From the NCBI GenBank assembly GCA_020746835.1, contig JAGPNK010000016.1:682001-746000 (forward strand): a stretch of DNA of 64,000 bases, read 5' to 3'. The notes under the pieces are model-generated. The model worked only from the letters and a program-made list of their open reading frames with translations. It was not told the origin of the DNA and did not search any database. The position numbers and the translations under genes are program-made. Shown piece by piece: positions 1-11,705 of the stretch (position 1 is the stretch's first letter; every line of letters begins with the position of its first letter). This stretch comes from Stachybotrys elegans. Lineage: Eukaryota > Ascomycota > Sordariomycetes > Hypocreales > Stachybotryaceae.

Positions 1-1008
1 ACCTGATTCGACACGCCAATGCCATCTCCAGCGCTGCCCACCGCCGCGTCGCCGTGAACCTCCTCGACATGGAGAATGAGAGCGACATCGAGGCCGCCTT
101 CCAATCCATCTGCACTACCCGCGGCGCTCGCGACCAGGCCTACGCTATCATCGCTGGCGCTGGACCCAATGCCTCGACCCTCCACTACGACGCCAACAAC
201 CAGCCGCTGGAGGGCAAGCAGCTCGTGGTCGTCGACGCTGGCTGTGAGTGGAAGTGCTACGCCAGCGACATCACCCGCACCCTGCCCATTGGTGGTACGT
301 TCTCCACCGAGGGTGCTGCCATCTACAAGCTTGTCGAGCGCATGCAGGACGAGTGCATCGCTGCCATCCGCCCGGGGACTCTGTACTTTCAGCTCCACCT
401 AAAGGCGGCTGCCATCGCCATCGAGGGCCTGCTCAAGCTCGGCATCCTGCGCGGCGACGTCCACGACATTGCGCAGGCTGGCACTGTGAGCGCATTCTTT
501 CCCCATGGGCTGGGCCACCACGTTGGCCTGGAGGTTCACGACGTCAGCGGCGACGACCGCTTGCTTCTCCTGACCGACAGCTTGAAGATTGAGGGCGGGA
601 AGCGTGAGATGGTGCCCCCTGCCACGCTTGTGTCGCTGCTCCGCGAGGCCATCACGTCGGCTGCTACGGGTCGCTACAAGGGCCGCCAGGTTCTCGAGCC
701 CAACATGATTGTGACAGTCGAGCCGGGAATGTACGTTTTATTATGCCCATCTTGGGACCCATTTACCCTTACTAACAATGGTGTTTTGCAGTTACTTCTG
801 CCGCGAGTACATCGAGGGCTACTTCCTCAGCAGCCCAACGCACGGCAAGTTCATCGACCGAGACGTCCTGGAGAAGTATTACCCCGTCGGCGGCGTGCGT
901 ATCGAGGACGACATCCTCGTCACCCCAGACGGCTACGAGAACCTGACGTCGGCGCCCAAGGGGACCGAGATGCTGAACCTCATCAACGGCGATTTCCAGT
1001 GCGTCTAA
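1..1008 (+). CDS. PEPP: Xaa-Pro aminopeptidase (prolidase-like, M24B), 3' part
   Basis: This metallopeptidase removes an N-terminal residue that precedes proline, or splits X-Pro dipeptides. The gene enters from the left edge and the N-terminal domain is missing. The frame is open from base 3. The pita-bread metal ligands of family M24 are visible: [18 protein letters not shown] (two Asp), [12 protein letters not shown] (His), VEPG (Glu) and VRIEDD (Glu). One intron is inferred at 731-791 (GTACGT...TTTGCAG). Joining across it gives [15 protein letters not shown], as in fungal PEPP proteins. Without splicing the frame runs on to base 1202 and loses the last metal-binding Glu. The stop is TAA at 1006-1008. 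The family assignment is firm. Whether it prefers aminopeptidase or dipeptidase substrates cannot be read from this part. Confidence 0.93.
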
Positions 1009-1724
1009 GGAGGGAAATCTTTTGCCTAGTATCTATCTTGGCTACGGCGGGAGAAAACGATGTCGGACATGATCTCGCTTTTTTTTCTTTTCACTTTCTC
1101 TTTTTCTTTTTAACGGCCATGTCTCGTCACATGGTTATGAGGCGCGTTGGGTTATCCTTTTCTTTTCTTGTTTATCCAAACTTTGCAAATCTGGGTTTCT
1201 GAGATATCACTGGAGAGAAAAAAGGGGGTCTTATCATGAGAAATAAGCCCCTGCTTGGACTCTACCGAGAATGCTTACCTGCTACTGGGGTTCCTTTATT
1301 TCCTTTATTTCTTCTTTGCTACGGGTTGGATGGATTTTGACGAGCCCGCTGCGGCGGACCTTGCTGTTATTAGATTACGGCCTTGGGTGGATGATATCAA
1401 ACGCTTTTTTTATCCTCCTGCATGCCTATCTCCTTGAACTACGTGATTGTGCATCATGAGAATGCTGGCAAGATATTGATCACGAGCAAATGCTGCCTGT
1501 TTCTGGGAGGTATTCTTAATGAAAAGAGCTATACCATGACGAACCACATGAAAGTTATGAACCATGAAAAACCATGTATACACCAGTAAAAGCCAGACGC
1601 AAACCTGCGAGTATACACCGAAGAATCAACAACCCGCACGCTTCTTCTCTTGCTACGCTTGCTTCGCGTTGGACCGCCCTCCTCTGCCGCTCATGAATTT
1701 GGAGAAAAAGAAAACAATGTCCGT
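1009..1724. other. Convergent intergenic region, 3' UTRs
   Basis: This stretch lies between the 3' ends of the prolidase gene (+) and the lectin gene (-). It has T-rich tracts near 1080-1110 that would suit 3' UTR and cleavage sequence. I see no coding-like stretch and no RNA gene. Confidence 0.6.
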
Positions 1725-3162
1725 CTATAGGTACTTTTTGGGCCCCGCGGACACGCGGCGCTGGTACAAGATGTAGGCAACGCCAAGAACGACCTGGAAG
1801 CCGACAAACATGAGGACGAGGCTGGTGTGGCGAGGCATGCTGTCGACAATGGTCTGGGACATGGTGGCGTGGTGGTCACTGAGGACACCCTTGACGGAGC
1901 GCTCATTGGCCTGGATCTTGTTGGAGAGGTCGTTGCGCATGCCACGGATCTCCTTCTCGAGCGAAGCGAACTTGCGCTGGAGCTCCGAGATCTGGTTCGA
2001 CTGCTGGATCTGCTGGATCTCGGTTCGCAAGCCCTCGACGAGGTCCTTGATCTCCTTGTGGCGCCGCTCGTCGACCTGCGTGTGCTTGTTGACGGTACGG
2101 TACACGGCCGCCAGCTGGTGGTTGGTCGACTGCAGGCGGTTGTGCAAGTCCTGGAACTGCGCCTTGGAAGTCTGGAAGATGTCGGCATCCTCATCGGGGA
2201 TCATTTCGGTGAATGCACTGTCGTCCATCATGGGATCGGGAACGCGCTTGCCAGGAGAGCTGCCTGACATCTTGGGCGGGTTGGCCTCCTTGGGGGACTC
2301 GGTGCCCATGCCAGCGTTGTTATTGGTGTTAGCATTGGCGTTGACTGCCTCTCTGGGCTGCAGGGTCTCGGCCATGACGACCATCTTGAAGATCTCAAAG
2401 GAGTCGGACTGCTCCGGGGTGGCAGCACTGATGCCCCAGTGCAGGCCCGTGGGGATGCTGATCTTGTCGCTCTCGAAGCAAAGGCGGCCGTCGATTTCAA
2501 CCTTGAAGCCATTGGCGTTCTGGCGCAGCTTGATCTGCGAGGGACGTCCGAGGTTGCGGTACGAGTACTGGCAGTGGCCAAAGGCGAGCTCGTCAATGTT
2601 GTGGCGCTGGCTGTAGTCGATGCTATTGTCGTTGAGGAAGCCGCGAATCATGCCGCCCGTGCCGCCATGCTGGTCGATCACCAGGGCCAGGCCGTCGAAG
2701 CGGTTGACGGTGTAGATGCTGCTGGAGCCAATGTTGTTGCCGCCGCCACGGACGAGCCATATGTTGAGGTTGCCACCACCTCGCTCGGGTCCATTGGCGC
2801 GGAAGTCGACGTCGGCTATCCAGGAGGAGATTCCCAGGGGCTGTTCAGCCCAGACTGCGCTGCGCTGGTTGCCGGGGTACACCGAGGTCAGGACGAGCTT
2901 GTTGGACAAGATCTCGGGTGTCGAAGGCTGTCCTTGTATAGAGAAGTAGGGAATCTTGCCATTGCTTTCCGGGCTCAGCCTGTAGAGTCATGCGTTAGAA
3001 TATGACGGAGAGAGAGGACGACAACAAAACAGGAGCTCTGGCGTATTGTTGTACGTACTTTCCAGAGTAGCCAAAGCTCTGCTCATTGACGAGGTACTGA
3101 GCATGTGAGAGGGTAGCTCCCAGGACGGCCAATGAGGCGCTGAAGCTGGTTGCGACGCGCAT
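1725..3162 (-). CDS. EMP47: L-type lectin cargo receptor (Emp47/ERGIC-53 family)
   Basis: The product is a type I membrane lectin that cycles between ER and Golgi and carries glycoprotein cargo. Two exons, 3162-3059 and 2979-1725, give 452 residues, close to yeast Emp47. The intron 3058-2980 (GTACGT...CTACAG) joins FGYSGK to LSPESNGKIPYFS. The start begins a signal peptide (MRVATSFSASLAVLGATLSH). The L-type lectin fold covers roughly residues 25-250 (GISSWIADVDFRANG, then FDGLALVIDQHGG). A Glu/Gln-rich coiled coil follows at about 280-400. A membrane span (LVLMFVGFQVVLGVAYILY) lies near the C terminus. The last four residues are KKYL, a canonical KKxx dilysine retrieval signal. Whether it is the Emp46 or the Emp47 ortholog is not resolved. 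Confidence 0.9.
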
Positions 3163-3696
3163 CGTGGCTTATACGAGTATGTGCAGCGGAGTCTCAAGCT
3201 TGTCGAGTGCGAGAAAAAGCCGAATTCAATTCCTTCTGTTTGAATTGAAGATTTTTCTTGGTGTCTTGCGGAAGCTCGAGTTCCTTCGCTGCGACAGAGC
3301 CCAAGGAGGGCAGGTAGGTTGGTGGGTTGAGGACACTTTGCACTACGCCCCTCTCCCCTGCGGTTCGGACGCAGCCAAGGAGAACAAAAAGGAGTTGGGG
3401 GGTAAAAAGAACAAACAAAAAAAGCCTGAAATGAACAATGGGAATTCAAAGACAGTCGCTGCTACGTTGTCTCTCTTTGTTCGCGCCCAGCGCTCCGAAA
3501 CTCCGGCAGTGAGGAAGGGGTTGCGTAGCAAGGTGGTGAGGAAAGACGGTGGATTTGCAGGCACCTATCCTCAGAAGGCCATGGATGTCATGGATGGACC
3601 CAGAAAGCCCATTGTTAGAGCACGCTGGAATACAAGTAGGTACAGGGAAGGATCTAGGATACAGGGAAAGGCTATTCTAAATCGGGTAGTAACACC
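3163..3696. promoter_or_regulatory. Upstream region of the lectin gene
   Basis: This is the 5' flank of the lectin gene, read on the minus strand. It includes an A-rich run near 3385-3425 (T-rich on the transcribed strand), typical of fungal leaders. No coding-like stretch is seen, and specific sites could not be assigned. Confidence 0.45.
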
Positions 3697-4085
3697 ACAC
3701 AGTCTAGGCTCTGCTGTGTAGCCTTTTGTACCTATGTAGTTTGCTAGGTAGATCTGCGAGGGCTGCGAGGACTGCGAAGGCTGCAAAGGTTGCGAAGATT
3801 GCAAGGACTGCAAAGATTGCGAAGATTGCGAAGATTGCAAGGACTGTGAGGCTGCGATTGGGACTGCAAAGATTGCAAGGACTGCGAAGGCTGCGAGGAC
3901 TGCGGAGGTTGCAAGGACTGCGAGGCTGCGAAGATTGCGAGGACTGCGAAGATTGCGAGGACTGCGAAGATTGCGAGGACTGCGAAGATTGCAAGGACTG
4001 CGAGGGCTGCGAGGGCTGCGAGGGCTGAATAGAGGGCTACCTACTATCTAGATACAAGAGGCTACAAGGCAGAGTCCTAGAGACA
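3697..4085. mobile_element. MITE-like element: inverted repeats around a minisatellite
   Basis: Left arm 3703-3750 and right arm 4039-4078 are imperfect inverted repeats. The left arm contains CTCTGCTGTGTAGCC; the reverse complement of the right arm reads CTCTGCCTTGTAGCC (13 of 15 match). This is followed by TTTTGTACCTATGTAG against TCTTGTATCTAGATAG (12 of 16), and TAGGTAG occurs in both. Between the arms lies a 9-bp tandem repeat. There is no transposase gene and I could not define a target-site duplication, so calling it a miniature transposon is inference. It sits between the divergent promoters of EMP47 and ALG8. Confidence 0.5.
3754..4027. repeat. 9-bp minisatellite (about 30 copies)
   Basis: About 30 tandem copies of a 9-bp unit of the form YTGCRARGR (for example CTGCGAGGA, TTGCGAAGA, TTGCAAGGA) fill this interval, with only rare length changes, for example near 3848-3862. 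Copies differ by transitions at a few positions, so the array is old enough to have diverged. Because the unit is a multiple of three, frames on both strands stay open by chance. I do not regard any of them as a gene. Confidence 0.9.
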
Positions 4086-4743
4086 CCATGGCTACATTTG
4101 TTGTGTGGCGCTGAGACTACTTAGTACTTACGATTTCCCTGTATTCCAGGGCACTCCATTGTGTACATACCTCTGCATGCCTGCCAGCTGGCCAGCGAGG
4201 CGAGATGGAGGGTTCGCGTGTAAGTACTTATTTTTAGCGCCCGCCGCATGCTGGGGAACGGAGCCTGAGGCGTGTGTTTGTGCTCGCAGTGGCGGTGGCG
4301 GCTATCGGCAGCTGTGGCTTGTGGTTGCCGAATGAGGCAGTGCGATGAAAACATTCTTGCGCTGGTGCTTGGACATCCAATTGAGTGATCAGGTCTCAGA
4401 AAATCAGGCTATTAGTTATTTGTATTCCTTCAATTTGTTTTAAAAAATATATTAAAAAATCCTAGCCAGGTCATTTGCAGTCTGCTCTCGGCCCGCCAAG
4501 GAACCCGTCGCGTTCGAATTTCTGGGGAAGGTTCGATGAGGTAGGTACCTGTGGACGCGAAAGCTCGGGCCACTACAAATGCATTATGACCTTTGTGGCC
4601 TTTTATGTACATAGCTCCTTGCGGGTCCCATTTTCTCTCCCACCACCTTTGACGGCCGTAATGCTAGAGGCTCGTTACCGCAACCCATCGCACGAGGCGC
4701 CCACGCACAAGGTCATGAGGTGCTTCTCCCGGAACTCTGCATA
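4086..4743. promoter_or_regulatory. Upstream region of ALG8
   Basis: This is 5' flanking sequence of ALG8 (+). An AT-rich patch (TTTTAAAAAATATATTAAAA) lies at about 4438-4457. No coding-like stretch or RNA gene is seen. Confidence 0.45.
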
Positions 4744-6373
4744 ATGGCTGAATCCTATCCGACTCTGGCGCAGTGCGCCCTCGTCGCGGCTTCCTTCAAG
4801 GTTCTCCTGTTCCCCGCATAGTACGTCGAACTTGCTTGGATGTTGAGGGTTGAGGAGAGGGGGGAGGGCTGACATCAACTCTGCAGCAAATCGACCGACT
4901 TCGAGGTTCATCGCAATTGGCTCGCAATCACGAACAGCCTCCCATTGTCGGAGTGGTATTTCGAGAAGACGTCGGAATGGACGCTGGATTACCCCCCCTT
5001 CTTTGCCTACTTCGAGTCGCTCCTCGCTCTCATCGCCAGACTGGTCGACCCCCTCATGCTCAGGGTCTATAACCTCGAATACGACAGCTGGCAGACTGTC
5101 TACTTTCAGCGTACCTCTGTTATCGTCACCGAGCTCCTGCTGGTATACGTGCTTCAGATGTACATTGACTCGACGCCCCTCCGATCGAAACGCGCCGCCC
5201 AAGCCGCCGCCTTGTCCATTGTCCTCTCGCCCGGACTCCTCATCATCGATCATATCCACTTCCAATACAATGGCTTCATGTATGGGATTCTGGTCTGGTC
5301 TCTGGTGTTGGCTCGCTGCAGGTCGACGTTGTTGGGAAGTGGACTCGTCTTTGCCGCCTTGTTGTGCTTCAAGCATATTCACCTTTACCTGGCCCCTGCT
5401 TGGTTCGTTTTCCTCCTTCGAACGTACTGCCTGTCGGCCAAATCCATCTTCCGCATCAAGTTCTTCAATTGCGTCAAGCTTGGAGCCGGAATTGCGGCCA
5501 TCTTTGGTGCCGCTTTTGGCCCATTCGCCTACATTGGATTGGACCAGATTCCGCAAATCTTCAGCCGGCTTTTCCCCTTTTCCAGAGGTCTTTGCCACGC
5601 CTACTGGGCACCGAATGTGTGGGCACTTTACTCACTTGCCGACCGCGTCTTGATCTACCGTCAGCCATCCTCACCCTGATAGCTTCTAATTCCTTGCTAA
5701 CTTCTGTCCAGTGGCACCTCGGCTTGGGCTCTCTGTTAACACGGAAGCCCTCCAGAGCGTAACTCGTGGTCTGGTCGGTGACACGGCATTTGCTGTGCTG
5801 CCCGAAATTACCCCGCGGATCTGCTTCCTCCTCACGCTATTCTTCCAGCTGCTGCCCCTGATCAAGCTGTTCTCCTATCCTACGTGGGAAAACTTCATCG
5901 GCGCAGTGACCCTGTGCGGATACGCCTCATTTCTGTTTGGGTGGCACGTCCACGAGAAGGCGATTCTGCTGGTGATTATCCCCTTCAGTCTTATCGCGCT
6001 TCGCGATCGCCGCCATCTAGGCGCGTTTCGCCCCCTGGTGGTGGCTGGCCATGTTTCCTTGTTCCCGCTGCTATTCACGCCAGCCGAGTTCCCCCTCAAG
6101 ACAATTTACACCGTCTTCTGGCTCGTGCTGTTCCTTATGGCCTTTGATCGGCTGGCACCAGCATCGGACAAGCCAAGAATCTTCCTGCTGGACCGGTTCA
6201 GCACGCTGTACATTGCGGTGTGCATCCCCCTGATCGCGTACAGTTCTCTGATACATCAGATCATATTTGGCAAGAACTTTGAGTTTCTGCCGCTCATGTT
6301 TACGAGCTCCTACACGGCCATTGGCGTGATTGGCAGCTGGGTGGGATATATGGTGGTGTACTTTACCGCATGA
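4744..6373 (+). CDS. ALG8: Dolichyl-P-Glc:Glc1Man9GlcNAc2-PP-dolichol alpha-1,3-glucosyltransferase
   Basis: ALG8 adds the second glucose to the lipid-linked oligosaccharide in the ER lumen before N-glycosylation (family GT57). Three exons (4744-4820, 4887-5659, 5712-6373) give 503 residues, a usual size for the family. The first splice makes [20 protein letters not shown]; the second makes RVLIYLAPRLGL. ALG8-type signatures are [20 protein letters not shown] (about residues 50-70), [10 protein letters not shown] (about 147-157) and [13 protein letters not shown]. Many hydrophobic segments indicate a polytopic ER membrane protein. The [10 protein letters not shown] and HIHFQYNG motifs favour ALG8 over its paralog ALG6. 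Only the exact splice choice at intron 2 (52 bp) is unproven, although the joined sequence fits the family well. Confidence 0.94.
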
Positions 6374-8384
6374 AAAGGTTATTATATAGAGTTTGACTGG
6401 GCTCCAGAGTCAGCGATACCCGGAGAATTGACAATGGAGAATTGATTCCTCCCAAGTCCAAGGCACTGTAAGCCAGCGTAACGCGCGGGTGCTACCAGGA
6501 AGGTGTTTTGCGTGGTACATGTGAAGTCGCCCAGGAGGTGGAAACGCGATGATGAGTCAGCCAGATGCTCGGAATGGTGGTGTGGAGCCAATCCACGTGA
6601 GACGCAAGGCTGACGGGTCCAAAAGACCAAAATGGCCAAACAACCTCGAAGAACAGGCGTCGTTGGAGCGCAGCACCCGGCAAGCTACGCAGCAGTTGCA
6701 CCACAATGCTGAACAGAGGCCGCGAAGGAAGCGCGTGCACCGGGCATGCATTGGATGCGAGGAAAATGCCGAGATGGATGCAGGCAGCTGCAGCCGACGC
6801 GATCGGATAAACGTGGAGATTGATTGGCATGTTGATCTGCCGAGCCCATGTACAAAAGCCATCCGAGAAATGCTTGATATCACGACATGGCAGGATAGTA
6901 GAATAGAGTAACGCGAATCTAGCACACGAGACGAGAGCGAGCGGTAAGGCTGCATCGGTAGGACAGGCCTTGATGCGCCGGGGAGGGCGCGTGGTTGGTT
7001 TGGACAAAGAGCTCTGACGAGGTGTCGGAGGAGGGCAAAGACGAAAACCGGGCCTACCCGTGGCTGGTGTCGGAGTGCAAAGACGTAGGAGCAGATAACT
7101 CGACGGAACCAGGGCGGGGGAGGGTGCTGCAGCGTGCAAAATGACGGGCGCGACGAGAGGATGAGAACAAGCGTAAAAACGTGGGTAGACGGGCTCGAGG
7201 CGCGTACTTGGGGGCGCGCAGAGGGTCTAGCAAGGTGGAGGAAGCAGGACAAGTGGTGGTGCGGGAGCGAGGCCGACGAGGGCTGTTGAGGGTGCCGGGC
7301 TAGGAAGGAGTACAGAAGGAGGAGCGAAGGCGACAAGGAGCAGAGGGGAGAGGAGACTGGCGGAGGAGGAGGGACGAGGGAGCTAAAATGGCCCGTGGGG
7401 CCTGGCATTTCCTGCTGGACCCAATGAGTTCCAATGCCAGGACGCATGTACCCCGTACCGCTGGCATCTCCGTGTCTCTGGCCCCAGCACCGTGGCGCGG
7501 CGCTGCAACAAGGCAAATGGCCCCAAGGCGCCGCCAGGTACCATCTACTTGCAATGACTTGCCTGCCATGCAAGGACCGTGGACGGGCGAGTGCAAAGCA
7601 GAGATGCCTGGCCTGCGTAGGTTGCCTTCCTTGCCTTCGATTCATTCGTTCGTTCATCCGCCTTTTGTCCCTGTTCCTATTCCTGTTCCTATTCCTATTC
7701 TTCTTCTCCCTCTCCCTCTTCCTCGTCCTCCTTCTCCTTCTCCTCTGACACTGATTGACGAGACGGAGAGGCATTGCAAACGACCAACAGCAACGGCCGC
7801 GTTGGATAATTACTTACAATCTTCACTCCCCGTCTGCCCCCAGTTTTTCTTTTAACCTTTACCTCCTGGGCTCACCTTCCCACCCACGTAATTCGCTTCT
7901 ACCCCGTTGCGCTTCTTCTTGGGACCCTCGAGGCGCGTCGGCCTTGTTTTTTTTTCTCCCTCCTACGCTTCCTCCCCCAACCTTCACTTCTCACCACCCA
8001 CCAGCATCATCATCAACAGCATCCCCCAGAGCCGCCCACCATCGCCTACATCGCGCTTGTTCGACCGTCTCCCTGCCGGACTTACTGCCTTTTGTTCCCG
8101 GACCGCGTGCCCGCCCCCCGTGTAAGTCGCTTGGCACGGGCATCGACCTACCAACCACCCTCCAGACAACCCCGTGGCGGCTCTGTACTCCACCACGGTC
8201 CAGTACCACAGCCATCCATCGGATTTTTTTGCTCGTGGCATTCCCAGGCGACGCTCTGCAGATGACGCCTTGCTGTCTTTGATCTACATCTGCTAGTGGG
8301 GGGAAAGCTGGATTCTTTTTATTACTTTCATCTCGAAACCTACTCGACAATTTCCATCTCACTCCGTCACGTGTCTCCTTGACC
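6374..8384. promoter_or_regulatory. 2.0 kb region upstream of ITC1
   Basis: This region lies between the ALG8 stop and the ITC1 start. Its right part is strongly CT-rich (about 7665-7745 with CCTRTT and CTTCTC units, and again about 7850-8000), resembling a long pyrimidine-rich fungal leader for ITC1. The minus strand carries overlapping open frames without start-site, domain or codon support, and I do not call them. No RNA gene is seen. Confidence 0.5.
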
Positions 8385-11300
8385 ATGGTATGTAACCTTG
8401 TTTTTTGACCGCCCAATTCCTCTCCAGGATATTCAGCTGAGGCGATGCAGGTCCTCTTCAAGAGAAAACCCGTGCAGTTTCTGCCGCCGCCAGCCGTTGA
8501 AGATGACGACACAGAGGTGCGCAACTCCCCTTGGGGTCTCCCCTATCTCGCCCTTGGGGGCCCGGGTGAGCTCATGGTAAATAGGTCTGGCACATCCCTC
8601 AGACGGGTGAAATTTTCCTCACGTATGAAGACTACTTGAATCGGTAAGCTTCAACCCGATCACCCCATTCACCTGTTATCAAAGACTTGTTCACTGACCC
8701 TCATTGCAGAATGGACTTCTATGGTCAGGTGCGCTGCATATAGCCTGCTCTCGGCATCCACTGCCCTTTGCTAACCAATACACGGCAGCGCCGCTTCAAC
8801 GACCAGATCACGGGCCATTCGGGCTTGACCTTTTTTGAAGCTTTCAAGAAGGAGGTTTGCTGCACCCTTTCCGTATCGCACAGCGCCCAAGTACTCACGC
8901 GAACCTTTTAGCTCATGGGAGGCCAAGAGGTCGAGGCATCTTTCCCCGAGGCGCTCAAGGGGCCTATTCTCCGCAAAGTTCAGTTCCAAATCATCTCGCG
9001 GCTGGACAACCTCGTCGACCTGATCTTCGATGATTTCAAGCAGGATTACTACCCGGGTGAGAAGGTCACCGTCACCGTCAAGGGCGGCGAGAAGGTGCAA
9101 GGACTTGTTCGCGACAAGACGGCCTTTGGACCCAGAGTTTTGCCCGACGGCACGCGGACCCTGCCGACCACTCGGTATCATGTTACGTTCAAGGATTCTG
9201 ATGGCGAGGCCATGGTCACGGATGAGCACGTCTGCAGAGACCGTGGCGTCTTCACCAAGGCTATGCTGCGCTCTTTTATCAAGAAGACGGTCGCAAGAGA
9301 AGCATGGAACGGCGCGCCGTGGCTGGTCAAGCGAGAGTACGCTGAACAATACCAGATCGATACGAGAATCCCGCCCCATTTGCGCCATGACACAAAGATC
9401 ATGGAGCGAAAGCAGCTGCAGGCGCAAAAGCGCGCCTCTCTTCCCCAGGAACTCAACGGCCACACATCAGCTCTACAACCTGGTCCAGTTCGTCTGCCCG
9501 AGCTGAAGCCGGCACCCAAAGGCCACAAGGCCAAAATTGGTCAAAATGGTATTGGTCCAAAGGGACACAAATGGCCTCACGACGAACACGATGGCAGCCG
9601 GCTTTCCTCGGATTTCAACCTGCCATATCACGATCAGAAAATCGTCCACCGCGAACCTACCCCCCCGCCACCTCCGCCTCCTCCCAAGTATCCCATTGAG
9701 GATTTACAGCTGGACCCGCAACCTGGCAGCGTGCGACCTGAATTGCATTTCATGTGCAGAGATCCTCCCGTGTCGACCGAGGACCAAGCACTGGATCCAC
9801 TGTTCGCCAAGATTGACATGGCATCCGTGGGCTCCTTTTTGGAGACCTGGGATACCCTGAATGTATATTGCGAGATATTTAAGCTGGATTCCTTCACCTT
9901 TGACGATTTTGTCGAGGCCATGTCGGTCGCATCGGAACATTTGCCTGTCCAGCTGGTTGACGAAATCCACTGCTCGGTCCTGAAAGTTCTCGTCGATTCC
10001 GAGGCCGACGGTGGCAAGGTTCGCATTACCCTACCGGAAGTCGAAGAGGATAACAGCGATGAAGAGGGCGAGGAGGAGGAAGAGGAGGAGGAAGAAGAGC
10101 CGGAGCCGGAGCCGAAACCTGTAGCCCGGGCCACAAGGAGCAGCTTGGCTAAGCTAGAGGCCGAGAAACTGGCAGCAGAGGCTGCAGCGGCCGAAGAGGA
10201 GGAGCTGAAGGCAGAGCTCGCCACCAGGCCCCGCGCCGAGGAACTGCTGCAGGATTACGACTGGATCGAGCACCTCCGCAAGCGCGACTTCACCAATGGA
10301 GGTTGGGAGAGAATCCTGGTCGGGCTCTTTCACCAGCTGTCCAAGAACCCGCGATATGAAAAGGCCTGCGAAGAGATTCTGCTCAAGCTTGTGCCCCCCG
10401 AGATTGAGCCAACGCAGGAGTCGGTCCGACAGCAGTATGCAGAGCTCGATGTGAATATTCGCATCAAGGCTCTCCAAATCATCTGCATGCTGACAATGGA
10501 GACCAAGGCCGTCCGCGGCTACATGGAGGACTGCAGCGAAACTATGACCAAGTATCGAAAGGATAGGATTGAGTGGCAGCGACAGAAGCGCCAAGCGTAA
10601 GTGATTATGGTGGCTGGTTTTGTCTTCACCACTGACCGTTTTACTTAGCACTGAGGAGTTGCGACCTCTCCTCGAGCAGCGCAAGATGATGCTCCCTGAC
10701 AACATGCCGCCTTCACCGCCACCCCAAGACGAAGATGTCAAGATGACGGACGCGGATGAGTCGCTTATTGACAAGGACGAAGATGCGCGTGGAAGCGATG
10801 ACGAGGGTCTGTCACGACGAAAGCGCCGACGCCAATCAGATAAGCAACGAAAGCGCGAAGAAGAGCAGGAACGAAAGGCGAAGGAGAAGGCGCAAAAAGA
10901 GGCGCCCAAGTTGCCTCCCGGCCAGACCAAACAATTCAACAAGCTCCTCAAGGAGATTCGGAAGAAGGAGGACGTCATCAAACAGTGCGAGGAGGAGATT
11001 GCCACCATCGAGAACGACCTGCGCGAGGCCGACTGCCCCCGAACACGTGTGCTGGGCAAGGATCGATTCTGGAACCGATACTACTGGTTTGAGCGGAACG
11101 GCATGCCTTATGCTGGACTACCGGACAGCTCGACGGCCTCGGCCGGATATGCTAATGGGTGCATCTGGGTCCAGGGCCCCGACGACCTGGAGCGGGAGGG
11201 CTATATCGATCTTCCCCAAGACCTGCAGGACGAGTACAAGGCAAAGTTCAACATGACGGTTCCGGAGCGCAAGGCCATGGAGGAGGGAAAGACGAGCGTG

Positions 11301-11705
11301 TTCACGGCCAGACAATGGGGCTACATTGCAGAGCCTGAGCACGTGGAAGCCCTCATCATGTGGCTCGATCCCCGTGGTTTCAACGAAACCAAGCTCCGCA
11401 AGGAGCTGGTGACGTTCAAGGACAAGATTATGGCGCATATGGAGAACCGAAAGAAGTACCTCACGGAGAGCGAAGGCGCTGATAGGAAGGAAGAAACAAA
11501 GCGAACAAGCAGCCGAATTCGGGATAAGACGCCCGAGGCACCCAACTACCGATGTCTGCAGTGGGAGAATACGATGGCGCTGGAGGAGCTCGGCCATCTT
11601 CACAGTGACCCGCCACCGCCTCCGCGCCCACGCAAGCAGACGAAGAAGAGAGAAGCCGCGGCAGAGGCAGATCTGGGCCCAGTGCCCAAGTCACGACGCC
11701 GCTGA
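8385..11705 (+). CDS. ITC1: ISWI-complex accessory subunit with WAC and DDT domains (Itc1/ACF1-like)
   Basis: The protein partners an ISWI ATPase to space nucleosomes (yeast ISW2 complex). Seven exons are inferred: 8385-8387, 8451-8516, 8585-8643, 8710-8728, 8789-8854, 8912-10596 and 10649-11705, giving 984 residues. The joined N terminus reads MVLFKRKPVQF, like yeast Itc1 (MVLYKRKP), then EVWHIPQTGEIFLTYEDYLN, MDFYGQ and the rest of a WAC domain (to about 130). A DDT domain begins near residue 370 (MASVGSFLETWD). An acidic run follows at about 455-475, then a charged coiled coil. The motif GKDRFWNRYYWFER is the WHIM-type segment of this family. Exon 1 is only the ATG and exon 4 is 19 nt. If intron 1 is retained, ATG 8445 gives the nearly identical start MQVLFKRK. 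Confidence 0.92.

Noticed and set aside
3726..4028. 100-codon frame of Cys-Glu-Asp repeats (and a minus-strand Ser-Gln frame)
   Set aside because: It is open only because the tandem unit is 9 bp. It has no start context, and both strands are open across the same array.
4500..4530. GCGTTCGAATTTC resembling a tRNA B box
   Set aside because: No cloverleaf or A box is found upstream at the right spacing.
4675..5598. 307-codon minus-strand frame
   Set aside because: It is antisense to ALG8 exons, whose plus-strand translation clearly matches a known family.
6492..7774. Overlapping minus-strand frames of 215 and 405 codons upstream of ITC1
   Set aside because: Both are Arg/Ser/Pro- or Leu-rich translations of CT-rich leader DNA, overlap each other in different frames, and show no domain or family motif.
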